Notes: generated from the sequence alone by a model not told the origin. A DNA stretch of 64,000 bases from Pseudaeromonas sharmana (GCF_042649925.1 NZ_JBHSAF010000014.1:434001-498000), one strand, 5' to 3'. Shown: positions 7,955 through 18,743, numbered from the stretch's first letter. Numbers and translations are program-made.

Positions 7955-9877
7955 ATGGGTATTTTCGACCACTATCAACGTCGTTATGAAGCCGCACGAG
8001 AAGAAGAGTATTCACTGCAGCAATTTCTGGAGCTGTGCAAGGAAGACAAAACTTGTTACGCCTCGGCCGCGGAACGCCTGTTGTTGGCCATTGGTGAGCC
8101 GGAGATGGTCGATACCTCCCAGATCCCGCGGCTAAGCCGTATCTTCTCAAATCGTGTCATTCCTCGATATCCAGCCTTTCGTGATTTTTACGGCATGGAA
8201 GAGGCCATTGAGCAGATCGTGGCCTACCTGCGGCACGCCGCACAGGGACTGGAAGAGCGTAAACAAATCCTCTATCTGTTGGGTCCCGTTGGCGGCGGCA
8301 AGTCCTCCCTGGCGGAAAAGCTTAAATCCTTGATGCAAAAAGTTCCCATCTACCGTATCAAGGGTTCGCCGGTGAACGACCACCCATTCTGCCTGTTTGA
8401 TGCACAGGAAGATGGCCAGATCCTGGAACAGGAATATGGAATTCCCCGTCGCTATCTGAAAACCATTATGTCGCCATGGGTAGCCAAACGTCTGCACGAA
8501 TTTGGTGGCGACATCAGCCAATTCCGGGTTGAAAAGGTCTACCCATCCATCCTTGATCAGATTGCCATTGCCAAGACCGAACCTGGCGATGAAAACAATC
8601 AGGACATCTCATCTCTGGTTGGCAAGGTAGATATTCGCCAGTTGGAGCATTTTGCCCAGCATGATGCGGATGCCTATGCCTATTCAGGTTCATTGTGCCG
8701 CGCCAATCAGGGGCTGATGGAGTTCGTCGAGATGTTCAAGGCACCGATCAAGGTGCTGCACCCATTGCTCACCGCCACTCAGGAAGGCAATTACAACGGA
8801 ACGGAGGGACTCTCCGCATTGCCGTTCGAAGGGATTATTCTGGCTCACTCGAACGAATCCGAGTGGCAGCAATTCCGCAATAACAAAAATAACGAAGCCT
8901 TCCTGGACCGGGTCTATATCGTCAAGGTGCCCTATTGCCTGCGCTTCTCTGAAGAGATCCATATCTACGAGAAGTTGTTGCAACACAGTGAACTGGCACA
9001 GGCCAAATGCGCTCCCGGGACATTGGAGTATTTGGCCCAGTTTAGTGTGTTATCGCGAATCAAGGAGCCGGAGAACTCCAGTCTCTACTCCAAGATGCGG
9101 GTTTATGATGGTGAGAGCCTCAAAGACACCGATCCCAAGGCAAAATCCTATCAGGAGTACCGCGATTACGCGGGAGTTGATGAAGGTATGCAGGGGCTCT
9201 CGACCCGTTTTGCCTTCAAGATCCTCTCACGCGTGTTTAATTTCGACCACACCGAAGTGGCCGCCAACCCCGTGCATCTGTTTTATGTGCTTGAACAGCA
9301 AATTGAACGAGAGCAATTCCCCCAGGAAATACAGGATCGTTACCTGGAGTTCATCAAGGGGTATCTGGTCCCGCGTTACATCGAGTTTATCGGCAAGGAG
9401 ATCCAGACCGCCTATCTGGAGTCCTACTCCGAGTATGGCCAAAACATCTTCGATCGTTATGTCACCTATGCCGACTTCTGGATCCAGGATCAAGAGTATC
9501 GGGATCCGGAAACAGGACAGTTGTTTGATCGTGGCGCCTTGAATAGCGAACTGGAGAAAATTGAAAAGCCCGCCGGTATCAGCAATCCGAAGGACTTCCG
9601 TAACGAGATTGTCAATTTTGTACTTCGCGCCCGCGCCAACAATGCCGGACGTAATCCAAATTGGACCAGTTATGAGAAACTGCGGGCGGTCATCGAAAAG
9701 AAAATGTTCTCCAATACCGAAGAGCTGCTGCCGGTGATCTCGTTTAATGCCAAGACATCCGCCGAGGAGCTGCGCAAGCACGAGAACTTTGTCGAGCGCA
9801 TGATGGAAAAAGGCTACACCCGCAAGCAGGTGCGTCTGCTTTCCGAGTGGTATCTGCGCGTTCGTAAATCCAGCTAG
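7955..9877 (+). CDS. yeaG: PrkA-family serine protein kinase YeaG
   Basis: Protein of 640 residues, nearly identical in length to E. coli YeaG (644). An N-terminal AAA+ PrkA domain carries the Walker A loop GPVGGGKSS around residue 105, preceded by PRLSRIFSNRVIPRYPAF and FYGMEEAIEQIV. A C-terminal PrkA kinase domain follows (about residues 390-640). E. coli YeaG is linked to stationary-phase and nitrogen-starvation adaptation. The ATG at 7955 (with gggggaa upstream) gives the conserved MxIFDHYxxRYEAA start; an earlier in-frame ATG at 7901 does not. It heads the yeaG-yeaH-ycgB operon, with yeaH 27 bases downstream. Confidence 0.97.
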   Translation: MGIFDHYQRRYEAAREEEYSLQQFLELCKEDKTCYASAAERLLLAIGEPEMVDTSQIPRLSRIFSNRVIPRYPAFRDFYGMEEAIEQIVAYLRHAAQGLEERKQILYLLGPVGGGKSSLAEKLKSLMQKVPIYRIKGSPVNDHPFCLFDAQEDGQILEQEYGIPRRYLKTIMSPWVAKRLHEFGGDISQFRVEKVYPSILDQIAIAKTEPGDENNQDISSLVGKVDIRQLEHFAQHDADAYAYSGSLCRANQGLMEFVEMFKAPIKVLHPLLTATQEGNYNGTEGLSALPFEGIILAHSNESEWQQFRNNKNNEAFLDRVYIVKVPYCLRFSEEIHIYEKLLQHSELAQAKCAPGTLEYLAQFSVLSRIKEPENSSLYSKMRVYDGESLKDTDPKAKSYQEYRDYAGVDEGMQGLSTRFAFKILSRVFNFDHTEVAANPVHLFYVLEQQIEREQFPQEIQDRYLEFIKGYLVPRYIEFIGKEIQTAYLESYSEYGQNIFDRYVTYADFWIQDQEYRDPETGQLFDRGALNSELEKIEKPAGISNPKDFRNEIVNFVLRARANNAGRNPNWTSYEKLRAVIEKKMFSNTEELLPVISFNAKTSAEELRKHENFVERMMEKGYTRKQVRLLSEWYLRVRKSS

Positions 9878-9904
9878 ACGAAGAAAAGCACCAGGAGGAG
9901 AGGT

Positions 9905-11182
9905 ATGGCGCATTTCATCGATCGACGTCTCAACGGCAAGAACAAGAGTGCGGTGAACCGGCAACGGTTCATCCGCCGCTACAAGGAGCAGCTTAAAAAA
10001 GCCGTCTCTGATGCCGTGTCCCGCCGCAGCATCCAGGACATGGATCAGGGTGAAAGTGTGTCCATTCCATCAAAAGACATCACTGAGCCCGTCTTTCACC
10101 AAGGCCAGGGCGGCCACCGCGAGATCGTTCACCCCGGGAATGATCGCTTCGTGCAGGGTGATAGTGTCGATCGGCCACAAGGCGGCCAGGGACAAGGCGC
10201 AGGCAAAGGTGATGCCAGTAATCAAGGCGATGGTGAGGATGAGTTTGTCTTTGAGATATCCAAAGATGAATATCTGGATCTGCTGTTTGACGATCTCGAA
10301 CTGCCCAACCTGCAAAAAAACGATGTCAGTCGCCTGGTTGAAATGAAAACGCACAGGGCCGGCTACACAGCCAACGGAGTCCCTGCCAACATCAACATAG
10401 TCCGCTCCTTGCAAAACTCGTTGGCACGGCGCATTGCACTGCAAGCCGGCAAGAAACGCCGGCTCAAAGAACTGGAAAACGCCTATCAGCAGGCATTGCT
10501 GGCAGAAACGGATAGCAAGGACAATAAGAAATGGCTGCGCCAGCTGCAGCAGGAGATGACCGAACTGCGCCGGCGCATTGATGCTGTGCCCTACATTGAT
10601 ACCTTTGACCTGCGTTATAACCACTATGTCAAACGCCCTGAGCCAAGCAGCCAGGCCGTCATGTTCTGCCTGATGGATGTGTCCGGCTCAATGGATCAAG
10701 CCACCAAAGAGATGGCGAAGCGTTTCTATATCCTGCTGTATCTGTTTCTGACCCGTAGCTACCAGAATGTCGAAGTCGTGTTTATTCGTCACCATACCCA
10801 AGCCAAGGAGGTCAACGAACATGACTTTTTTTACTCCCAGGAGACTGGCGGTACCATCGTTTCAAGCGCGCTGCAGCTGATGATTGAAATTCAGCAGGTC
10901 CGTTATCCGGCTACACAGTGGAACATCTATGCCGCGCAAGCCTCTGATGGCGATAACTGGGCCGATGACTCGCCACTGTGCGGCAAACTGCTTGCCGAAC
11001 AGATATTGCCTTTCGTCCGCTATTTCGCCTACATCGAAATCACCAATCGGGCACACCAGAGCCTCTGGTACCAATATGAACAGGTGTCACAACGCTGGCC
11101 ACAGTTTGCGATGGAAAACATCCGCCAGGTTGAGGAGATTTATCCGGTATTTCGCGAGCTGTTTCGCAAACAGACTGCCTAG
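9905..11182 (+). CDS. yeaH: YeaH/YhbH family protein (DUF444)
   Basis: Protein of 425 residues from an ATG with a very strong RBS (aggaggagagg). The N-terminal third is charged and basic (FIDRRLNGKNKSAVNRQRFIRRYKEQ) and contains a low-complexity Gly/Gln/Asp linker near residues 70-110. The C-terminal half is von Willebrand A-like, with the metal-site motif DVSGSMD around residue 260 and FIRHHTQAKEV. DUF444 proteins are almost always encoded with PrkA/YeaG and probably act with it as scaffold or partner; the biochemical role is not established. It is the second gene of the operon. Confidence 0.96.
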   Translation: MAHFIDRRLNGKNKSAVNRQRFIRRYKEQLKKAVSDAVSRRSIQDMDQGESVSIPSKDITEPVFHQGQGGHREIVHPGNDRFVQGDSVDRPQGGQGQGAGKGDASNQGDGEDEFVFEISKDEYLDLLFDDLELPNLQKNDVSRLVEMKTHRAGYTANGVPANINIVRSLQNSLARRIALQAGKKRRLKELENAYQQALLAETDSKDNKKWLRQLQQEMTELRRRIDAVPYIDTFDLRYNHYVKRPEPSSQAVMFCLMDVSGSMDQATKEMAKRFYILLYLFLTRSYQNVEVVFIRHHTQAKEVNEHDFFYSQETGGTIVSSALQLMIEIQQVRYPATQWNIYAAQASDGDNWADDSPLCGKLLAEQILPFVRYFAYIEITNRAHQSLWYQYEQVSQRWPQFAMENIRQVEEIYPVFRELFRKQTA

Positions 11183-11193
11183 GGAGCGCGCCC

Positions 11194-12708
11194 ATGATGT
11201 CTCATTCCCGCCCCGATCCCCTACCCGATGGCCCAGACTGGACCTTCGAGCTGTTGGAGCGCTATCACATTGAAATCGCGCGTGTCGCGGCACACTATCG
11301 CCTGCAGACCTATCCTAACCAGATCGAGGTCATCAGCAGCGAACAGATGATGGACGCCTATTCCAGCGTCGGCATGCCGATTGGCTACCATCACTGGTCG
11401 TTCGGCAAGCGTTTCATTAGCACCGAGCAGACCTACCGCCGCGGGCAAATGGGGCTGGCCTACGAAATTGTCATCAATTCCGATCCCTGCATCGCCTATC
11501 TGATGGAAGAAAATACCCTGCCAATGCAGGCACTGGTGATGGCCCACGCCTGTTATGGCCATAACTCCTTCTTTCACAACAATTATCTGTTCAAGACCTG
11601 GACGGATGCCGGCTCGATCATCGACTACCTGCTGTTTGCGCGTCACTACATCACTGAATGCGAGGAGCGGCATGGTATCGACGCGGTCGAGAGTATTCTC
11701 GATGCCTGTCATGCCTTGATGAATTATGGCGTTGACCGCTACAAGCGCCCGCAGAAAATCTCCCTGGCCGAAGAGAAGCGGCGCCAGAAACGACGCGAGG
11801 AGTACCTGCAGTCACAAGTCAATGAGTTGTGGCGAACCTTGCCCAAGCGCCATGCTGAAAAGGATGCAGGTCAGCGCCGTTTTCCCAGCGAGCCACAGGA
11901 GAATATTCTCTATTTCATCGAGAAACATGCGCCACTCCTGGAGCCATGGCAGCGTGAGATCATCCGCATTGTGCGCAAGATCAGTCAGTACTTCTACCCA
12001 CAAAAACAGACCCAGGTCATGAACGAAGGCTGGGCCACTTTCTGGCATTACACCATCCTCAACCATCTGTATGACGAAGGACGTCTGAGCGACAGGTTCA
12101 TGATGGAATTTCTGCACAGCCATACTAACGTCGTCTTTCAGCCGGCATACAACAGCCCCTATTACTCAGGCATTAATCCCTATGCCCTGGGCTTTGCGAT
12201 GTTCCGTGACCTGCGACGCATCTGTGAACAACCCACTGATGAGGACAGGCGTTGGTTCCCCGACTACGCCGGCAGCAACTGGCTAGACACCTTGCATTTT
12301 GCAATGGAGAACTTTAAAGACGAGAGCTTTATCAGCCAATTCCTCAGCCCGACCGTAATGCGTGATCTGCGACTGTTCGCCATTGATGACAACGATCAAC
12401 ACAGTCAATTGCATATCAGCGCCATACACAACGAAGAGGGCTACCGCCAACTCAGGCATAAACTGGCGGCGCAGTATAATCTCAGTCAGCACGAGCCCAA
12501 CATCCAGATTTACGATGTTGCCATAAAAGGCGATCGTGCCTTGATTCTGCGTTATATCCCCCACGAGCGAATCCCGCTGGCCGACTCCGCCTCTGCCGTA
12601 CTCAAGCATCTGCATCGTCTTTGGGGATTCGGTGTCATCCTCGAACAGGAGGAGAGTGATGGGCGTCTGCATATTGTGGCCAGGGTACCGGAGGAACCAT
12701 CGTCTTGA
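11194..12708 (+). CDS. ycgB: SpoVR family protein YcgB
   Basis: Protein of 504 residues, close to E. coli YcgB (510). It matches the SpoVR family throughout: GPDWTFELLERY near the start, GMPIGYHHWSFGKRF, VMAHACYGHNSFFHNNYLF, ILYFIEKHAPLLEPWQREI, MNEGWATFWHYTI and YNSPYYSGINPYALGFAMF. The many His/Glu pairs suggest metal binding, but the function is unproven. The Bacillus homologue is needed for spore cortex formation; in non-sporulating bacteria the gene follows stress regulation. The start is 11 bases after yeaH, so the three genes are one transcription unit. In E. coli ycgB is unlinked; here the trio is intact. Confidence 0.96.
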   Translation: MMSHSRPDPLPDGPDWTFELLERYHIEIARVAAHYRLQTYPNQIEVISSEQMMDAYSSVGMPIGYHHWSFGKRFISTEQTYRRGQMGLAYEIVINSDPCIAYLMEENTLPMQALVMAHACYGHNSFFHNNYLFKTWTDAGSIIDYLLFARHYITECEERHGIDAVESILDACHALMNYGVDRYKRPQKISLAEEKRRQKRREEYLQSQVNELWRTLPKRHAEKDAGQRRFPSEPQENILYFIEKHAPLLEPWQREIIRIVRKISQYFYPQKQTQVMNEGWATFWHYTILNHLYDEGRLSDRFMMEFLHSHTNVVFQPAYNSPYYSGINPYALGFAMFRDLRRICEQPTDEDRRWFPDYAGSNWLDTLHFAMENFKDESFISQFLSPTVMRDLRLFAIDDNDQHSQLHISAIHNEEGYRQLRHKLAAQYNLSQHEPNIQIYDVAIKGDRALILRYIPHERIPLADSASAVLKHLHRLWGFGVILEQEESDGRLHIVARVPEEPSS

Positions 12709-12962
12709 GCCGCGACCGCCTGACATAGCGCATACAGACCTGCGGACAGCCCCTGAGTGTCACGAAGCATAGTCACACCTATCTACGCTTGTAAGGACTC
12801 AGTATTTGCCGTGTCTGCAGCCAAACACCCTCCACGGCAGTGCGCATACAACCTGAAGTCGACAGCAACGCTGCCCTCCAGACTGTACAGACATATCAAG
12901 CCTGAACATGACGGAGATATAACGGCGACACTCGCCTTGCATACACGACTGGCGCCACCGCT

Positions 12963-15461
12963 TCAGTAAATCATAACGGGTGGACGCTGTAAGAATTCGA
13001 TGACTTTGCCTGCGGGCAACGGTCTCGAAAAGAGATAACCCTGAATTTCGTCACAACCGAGATCTTTTAGTATTTCAAGAACAGCCTCCGACTCAACACC
13101 CTCGGCAATCGCCGATAAATTCATACCATGTGCAAGCTGAATTATCGCTTGTACAATCGCCAGATGGTCAAGCTGTTCAGTAATGCCGCGAATAAAAGAT
13201 TGATCGATTTTTAACTTATCAACACGGAACTGTTGTAAATAAGCAAGACTTGAATACCCAGTTCCGAAATCGTCAATCGACAAATGAATACCGTAGTTCT
13301 TCAGTCTAATCAATGTACCGAGAACGTCATCGACTTTTTGCAGCAGTATTGATTCAGTCAGTTCCAATTCCAAATAGCGTGCAGGCAAGCCGCTATGTGT
13401 CAGTGCAAAAATAATATCCTGTTCAATATCATGCAGTCTGAATTGGGCTGCAGAGCAATTTACCGCCACCCGACCAAAATCCAATCCGCTGTCCAACCAT
13501 TTTTTTGCATCCTTGCAGGCCTCAGAAATCACCCACGATCCTATGGGGACGATCAATCCATTTTCCTCTGCTATGGATATAAACTCAGCAGGTGACCTCA
13601 TACCTATATAGGGGTCTTGCCAACGTATCAGCGCTTCCAATCCAACAATTTTCTTGGTCAAGATGTGATATTGGGGCTGATAGTGCAATACAAACTCCTG
13701 GTTTGTAATTGCACGGCGCAGATCAGCACTCACTTTCATATATTTTTGATTGTTAATATTCATTTGCTGATTAAAAAAGCGATATGTATTCCGCCCTCCT
13801 TGCTTAGCTTCATACATCGCTGTATCTGCATTTCTTAGCAAGATTTCTGTGTCAGCACCATCTTCAGGTGCCATCGCAATACCAATTGACAAGCTGATGG
13901 TCATGACACGTTCATTTATTCTAACAGGCTCTAAGAAGACATCACGAATCCGTTCACAGATACCTGCAACTAAACGTTGATCCTCTGTGTTGTTTATTAT
14001 CACAAGGAATTCATCCCCTGATAATCGAAAGAGTACATCATCGCTCCTGATGATACTCAACAATCTGGTTGCCACTTCAATGAGCAGATGATCACCTGTC
14101 GTATGACCGTAGGCGTCATTAATAAACTTGAATTTATCCACGTCCAAAAACATAACAGCAAAAGGTTGAATTCTTCGCTTGTTGCGCAACAATCTTCCTT
14201 GGATATCATCGATAGCAGACTGTCGATTTAGCAGTTTTGTCAATGGATCATGAAAGGCCATGAATGATATTTGCTGCTGTGCCTTTTTAAAATCTGTAAT
14301 GTCGGAAAATGCACCCACGAAATGAGTGATACCACCCTTTACATTTCTGACAACATGAATAGAAAGAAGCGCTTGATATATATCCCCATTCTTTTTTTTG
14401 TTATACAACTCACCTTGCCACCGGTCCTGTTCGAGAAGCGTCTGCCACATCCCTTCAAATGTTCCTGCAGGGTTAATGCCTGAATTCAAAAAGCGAGGAT
14501 TTTTGCCAATACATTCAGAAAATGAATAACCTGTAACGCTACAGAATGTAGGATTGACAGCAAGAATTGCGCATGTGGCGTCTGTTACCAAGATACCAGC
14601 ACCACAATTATCAAATACCTTACCGGCGAGAAATAGCTGCTCCTCAATCTTTTTTTCAGCCGACACATCCTGAATAACCTCCAGAATAGCCAACCGCCCC
14701 TCCCAGTTTGCTGTCGTTGCATTCACACTCACTTCAATAGTCGAACCATCGCGTTTTTTATGCCTGCATTGGAATAAAGATGAGACAGTACCATCAGCAT
14801 TTGATACTCCACTGATGGTATGTACGGGCCATGTATGGTCCATTACTTCATCATGACGCAACAACAACATCTCATTGGATGTCCATCCATAATGTTCAGC
14901 CACGCGCTCATTAACCAGCAAGAATTTATTATCCTCTTGCGAATACAACCAGATTGGCAATGGGCAATCGTTGAACATCTTTATATAGCGCTGCTCGTTG
15001 ATTCTTATTTTTTCGTTTTGGTTTTTCAGCTCCACTGATCGACCTGTTGCCCCTAGCAACATCACTTGCAATAAACCAGAAAATAAAAAGCCAAAAACAC
15101 CGATGGCCCATGATATCCATTGTCGCTCTTCCGCCAAATACGCTGGCGATGGCGTCACCATTAGCTGCCAGGTCCTATTTGCAACATTTATTTCCGAAAC
15201 AACAAGATAATCGTCCAAGCTTCTCCTTGTGTTGTCCTTTGCACCACTATCGAAAAACACATCTGAACCTCTAGTCGCGCCTTTGTCTGATATAATAATA
15301 TGCAAGTTACTTTTCGAAACTTGGCGTGTGATTGCCTTTTCAAGCATAGTGTTCAAGCGAACGACGCCAATTGCATAATAGGTTGGTAATTTATCTTTAG
15401 GCGACAAGAACACAGGCCATATCTCTAGTATTCCAGGAATATCTTGTGCATCTTGCACCAA
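12963..15461 (-). pseudogene. C-terminal part of a frameshifted MASE1-CHASE-PAS-GGDEF-EAL gene
   Basis: Open frame holding the end of a CHASE sensor domain, a membrane helix (WAIGVFGFLFSGLLQVMLLGA), two PAS domains, a GGDEF domain with the signature LFRLSGDEFLVI (SGDEF instead of GGDEF), and a C-terminal EAL domain with an intact EALIRW, ELTES and DDFGTGYSSL. The first Met at 15461 lies inside the CHASE fold. The homologous frame actually continues upstream to about 15568, where it meets the minus-one-shifted frame of the upstream piece. It therefore looks like the 3' part of one gene. If translated on its own it would keep the membrane anchor and both c-di-GMP domains but lack MASE1 and most of CHASE. 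Confidence 0.75.
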
Positions 15462-16579
15462 ATGTATCGGTGCCGTGATAGCAAGTTGTCTCGTCTGCAG
15501 TGCAATATCAATCGCAGCACGTCTTGTCGGCTCAGAGTAAACATCAAACCCAATGGCCTGCTGTTTTTCTCATAGGGTTCAATAAAGCGCACCGGTACAT
15601 AGTGTGCTCGTTTCTCAGCCGTGATTAATTGCTGACTTGGTGAGCGCTGCATAATTTTATAATGTGTTTCAGGCGCACCATACTGCGAGGATAACCACAT
15701 CTCATATGTAGTGCGCCGTTCATGGCTGACATGATCGTTGATACTTAATGCCGCCATATCTGGATGCATTGACAATAACAGGCGGCTAAAAATAGCAAAT
15801 TGTTCTCGACTTACAGGTCTTGCAGCAACAAGAAAGTGGTGTAAAGATTCCACCGCTTCATAGTGCGTATTCAACTTGGCTTTAATCATATCCACAATAA
15901 CTTTTGATTCTTGTTGTAGCTGCGCAATCAGCGAGCGTCGTTCCCATCGGGCGCTCTGAAAAAAGACCAGCCCGACCAATCCTAGAATAATTGCCATCGG
16001 TAACAGAATGCGGCGACGCTCTCCCTGCCGTTCTTCTTTTTGTTTGAGGACCAAGGTCAAAGGGCCAAAGACCACCACGCCCAAGGTATCTCCCAGATAC
16101 CAGCTCCACCATGAAAAAGCGAATTCACTTTGCTCGATTACGCCACAAGCCAATAACAGACTGACACTGACTGATGCGGCAATAAGACAAGGGAGCACAG
16201 CCGCCAGAAGCAAAAATAGGATAATCTGTCGCTCGTTCAACAGAGCGTTCCAGCCTTGCGGCAGGTAGCGTCGCACCAGGTAACACCCTGCCGCGGCTTG
16301 CGAAGCGGCACTTAAGCCGATGCACAAGGCCAGCAGGACAGATAAGGGCTCAAGGCTGCCTCGCAGTGCGACATGTGAGATATTGAGCGCAAATGACCCC
16401 AGGACAATGGCGGGCAGTAGCCGGTAACCGCCGGTCAGGATCGACGCCAACGCAAAACCGGCCGCCGGGAAGACAGGGCTGGCGTATCCTGGCGCAATCG
16501 CCAGCAACAAGCCTATTCCGCCCAGCAACCAATAGCCAAACAAAACAGACAGTTGCTCAATTAGCCGTGTTCTTGTCAT
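15425..16579 (-). pseudogene. N-terminal part of the frameshifted MASE1-CHASE gene
   Basis: Open frame of 384 codons. Residues about 10-205 form a MASE1 integral-membrane sensor (eight or so hydrophobic segments, with VFPAAGFALASILTGGYR and FSWWSWYLGDTLGVVVFGPL). Residues about 225-335 begin a CHASE domain (FIEPYEKN). After FIEPYEKN the reading leaves the CHASE pattern; the shifted frame continues it as GFDVYSEPTRRAAIDIALQTRQ. The shift point is at the five-T run 15564-15568 (AAAAA on the coding strand) or very close: one missing base explains it. The last 43 codons here are out-of-frame read-through. It could be a real mutation or a sequence error. Confidence 0.75.
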
Positions 16580-16657
16580 AGCTTGCCCCTACGACAACAC
16601 AACAGTTCATAGCAACAGCGTAGCAGCTGGCACCCAATTGACTAGCTCAAACGACCC

Positions 16658-18157
16658 CTATTGTGCTGGCGTGATGCCACGTTCACCCGTGTGTAAGGGC
16701 AAGACAATGCGAAAGCAGGAGCCCTCTCCTGGATGACTAACCACAGAGATTTGTCCATGGTGCTTATCGATGATGCCATATGCCAGCGATAGGCCTAATC
16801 CAGTCCCTTCGCCGACAGGTTTGGTGGTAAAGAAGGGATCAAATATCCGCGACTTCACATCGTCAGACATACCACAGCCATTATCCTGAATTTCAATCCA
16901 GACCTGCCCCTCATCAAATCCGGTACGGATCCAGATATCACCCTGTTTCTCAATTGAATGGGCTGCATTGACCAATATGTTCATCAACACCTGATTAATT
17001 TGCGATGGAACACAGCAGACCAGAGGCAGAGGCACATATTCCTTGTGCACCTGAGCCTTGTACTTCAACTCGTTCCACACCACATTCAAGGTACTGTCTA
17101 TGCCGCGAATCAGATCGGCTTCGACAAATTGCGCATCATCTGCACGAGCGAAGTTTTTTAAATCCTGAATGATCTGTTTGACGCGCTCCAATCCTTCGGC
17201 AGATTCGGCCAGCAGATCGATAACATCCGCCTTGAGGTAATCAATTTCGATCTGTTTCCGATAGAGCTGTATTTTCTCCTGAATGTGTCCAGGCAGCTCA
17301 TCCGCCACTTGTTCATAAAAATTAATCAGATCGACAAATGACGAAACGTAGTTGTTGAGCGTGCCCAGATTGGCATTAATGAAGCCGATAGGATTATTGA
17401 TTTCATGCGCCACCCCGGCAGCCAGTTGCCCGATTGCCGCCATCTTGTCTGACTGAATCAACTGCTTATGTGTCATTTCCAGCTCTCTTGTGACTTTCTC
17501 AAGAGCCAGGTATTCCTCACGCAGTTCTTCATTGGCCCGTGTCAACTCCGCCGTGCGATTGGCGACATGAACCTCTAGCAACCGGTTATTTTCTTCAAGC
17601 TCCTTTCTTGTTTCACGCAGCCGATTGTTCTGTCGGACAACATTCAGTTGCGAGTCATACAGATCAGCATAGGTATTATGTAAACCGGAGAGCAGCTCCG
17701 GCATGGCCTCGCATGCAACCTTGACGGATTCTACAAACGCTTGCCTGGAGGAGACACCGCGCGCAATGGCCTGGATCTGATAGGCAACGGGTCGGTCAAT
17801 CGTCAAGACATGGAAGCGTAACCAGAAGCTCATATAGCGCAAAAAGACGCGAATCTCATCCGTCGTCATCTTTTCCTTGTTTGCCTGGTACAGATGATGC
17901 AGGAATAGTTGATGATCCTTGGCATGCTCGATCATCACATCTGACAAGCAACCGGAAAGGAACATCTGCTCCTCTTCTTCGTTCATGTGCTCCCGCAGAA
18001 CGACCGCCAGCTTGCGCAAACGCTCCTGCAGCTGCTCGGCGGTCACGCCTTCGAGCAAGGACATCGCTAATTCGCCTATCTCGCGAAATAGCACTTTATG
18101 CTGTTCATCCTGTGCAACGTTTCCCGTCGCGTATATCGGATTCCACTCCAGCCCCAT
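16658..18157 (-). CDS. Bacteriohemerythrin-histidine kinase fusion
   Basis: Protein of 499 residues. Residues 1-130 form a bacteriohemerythrin domain with a full ligand set for a di-iron site: H20, H57 and E61 (HxxxE), H78 and H82 (HxxxH), H116 and D121 (HxxxxD). A long coiled coil (about 165-240) leads to a histidine kinase core: H box GVAHEINNPIG with H251, N box NILVNAAHSI, G1 DNGCGM and G2 GEGTGLGLSL. No membrane segment is visible, so it should be cytoplasmic. Hemerythrin domains bind O2 or respond to NO or redox, hence a likely gas or redox sensor kinase. It sits 8 bases downstream of a receiver protein and close to two more, its likely phosphorylation targets. Confidence 0.93.
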   Translation of the reverse strand: MGLEWNPIYATGNVAQDEQHKVLFREIGELAMSLLEGVTAEQLQERLRKLAVVLREHMNEEEEQMFLSGCLSDVMIEHAKDHQLFLHHLYQANKEKMTTDEIRVFLRYMSFWLRFHVLTIDRPVAYQIQAIARGVSSRQAFVESVKVACEAMPELLSGLHNTYADLYDSQLNVVRQNNRLRETRKELEENNRLLEVHVANRTAELTRANEELREEYLALEKVTRELEMTHKQLIQSDKMAAIGQLAAGVAHEINNPIGFINANLGTLNNYVSSFVDLINFYEQVADELPGHIQEKIQLYRKQIEIDYLKADVIDLLAESAEGLERVKQIIQDLKNFARADDAQFVEADLIRGIDSTLNVVWNELKYKAQVHKEYVPLPLVCCVPSQINQVLMNILVNAAHSIEKQGDIWIRTGFDEGQVWIEIQDNGCGMSDDVKSRIFDPFFTTKPVGEGTGLGLSLAYGIIDKHHGQISVVSHPGEGSCFRIVLPLHTGERGITPAQ

Positions 18158-18165
18158 AGCAGCCT

Positions 18166-18729
18166 CTACTTGTTATCATCCGAGGGATCTAGAAGCAAAG
18201 CGCCGTCATCGGACCATCTGACGCGAGTGATCCCCGGCTCCAGGGCTTCCAGGCGACGTCGTTCCTGCTCCTGGGGGCTATCTTGTTTCATCTTCAACCG
18301 GCACATATCAGCCAATCGCTGGTTATCGAGCAATAACTCCCGATGCCGTAATGCCTGTGCAATAGAGCTGACGAGTTCGTAATCGCTCCAGGGCTTGGGA
18401 ATAAATTTATAGATTTGTGCCTGATTAATTGCCGCCATCAACGCATCCAGATCGGCGTAACCGGAAATAATCATGCGCATGGCCTGCGGCTGCAACTCCA
18501 GGGCTGCAGACAACAATTCAACACCGGATAACCCCGGCATTCGATAATCGGAGAGCACCAGTGACACGGCATGAAGCCGAAGATACTCAAGCGCTTCGTG
18601 CGCATCGCTGAAGGTCAACAATTTGATGTTATAGGTACAGCCATCAAAGGTGCAGGGAGCGCGGCTGAGCAACCGCGTGATCGCCTTCAGCATCAGGGGT
18701 TCATCATCAACTATTAACACAGTCTCCAT
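18166..18729 (-). CDS. Single-receiver response regulator
   Basis: Protein of 187 residues. Residues 1-130 form a receiver domain with acidic pair DD (VLIVDDEP), phosphoacceptor D61 (VLSDYRMPGLSG), and the conserved Ser and Lys positions (MIISGYAD, FIPKPW). The rest is a short charged tail without a known output domain, ending in a small strand-rich motif (EPGITRVRWSDDGALLLD). It may act as a phosphate relay or sink, or signal by protein contact. It lies between the HD-GYP regulator (14 bases) and the hemerythrin kinase (8 bases), so it is almost certainly in the same operon and a probable partner of that kinase. Confidence 0.9.
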   Translation of the reverse strand: METVLIVDDEPLMLKAITRLLSRAPCTFDGCTYNIKLLTFSDAHEALEYLRLHAVSLVLSDYRMPGLSGVELLSAALELQPQAMRMIISGYADLDALMAAINQAQIYKFIPKPWSDYELVSSIAQALRHRELLLDNQRLADMCRLKMKQDSPQEQERRRLEALEPGITRVRWSDDGALLLDPSDDNK

Positions 18730-18743
18730 AGCAACTCCTATTC

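Noticed and set aside
15559..15572. Programmed -1 frameshift producing a full-length MASE1-CHASE-GGDEF-EAL protein
   Set aside because: The heptamer would be G AAA AAC, not the efficient A AAA AAC or A AAA AAG, and no clear downstream pseudoknot or upstream stimulatory Shine-Dalgarno was seen. A plain mutation or sequence error is simpler.
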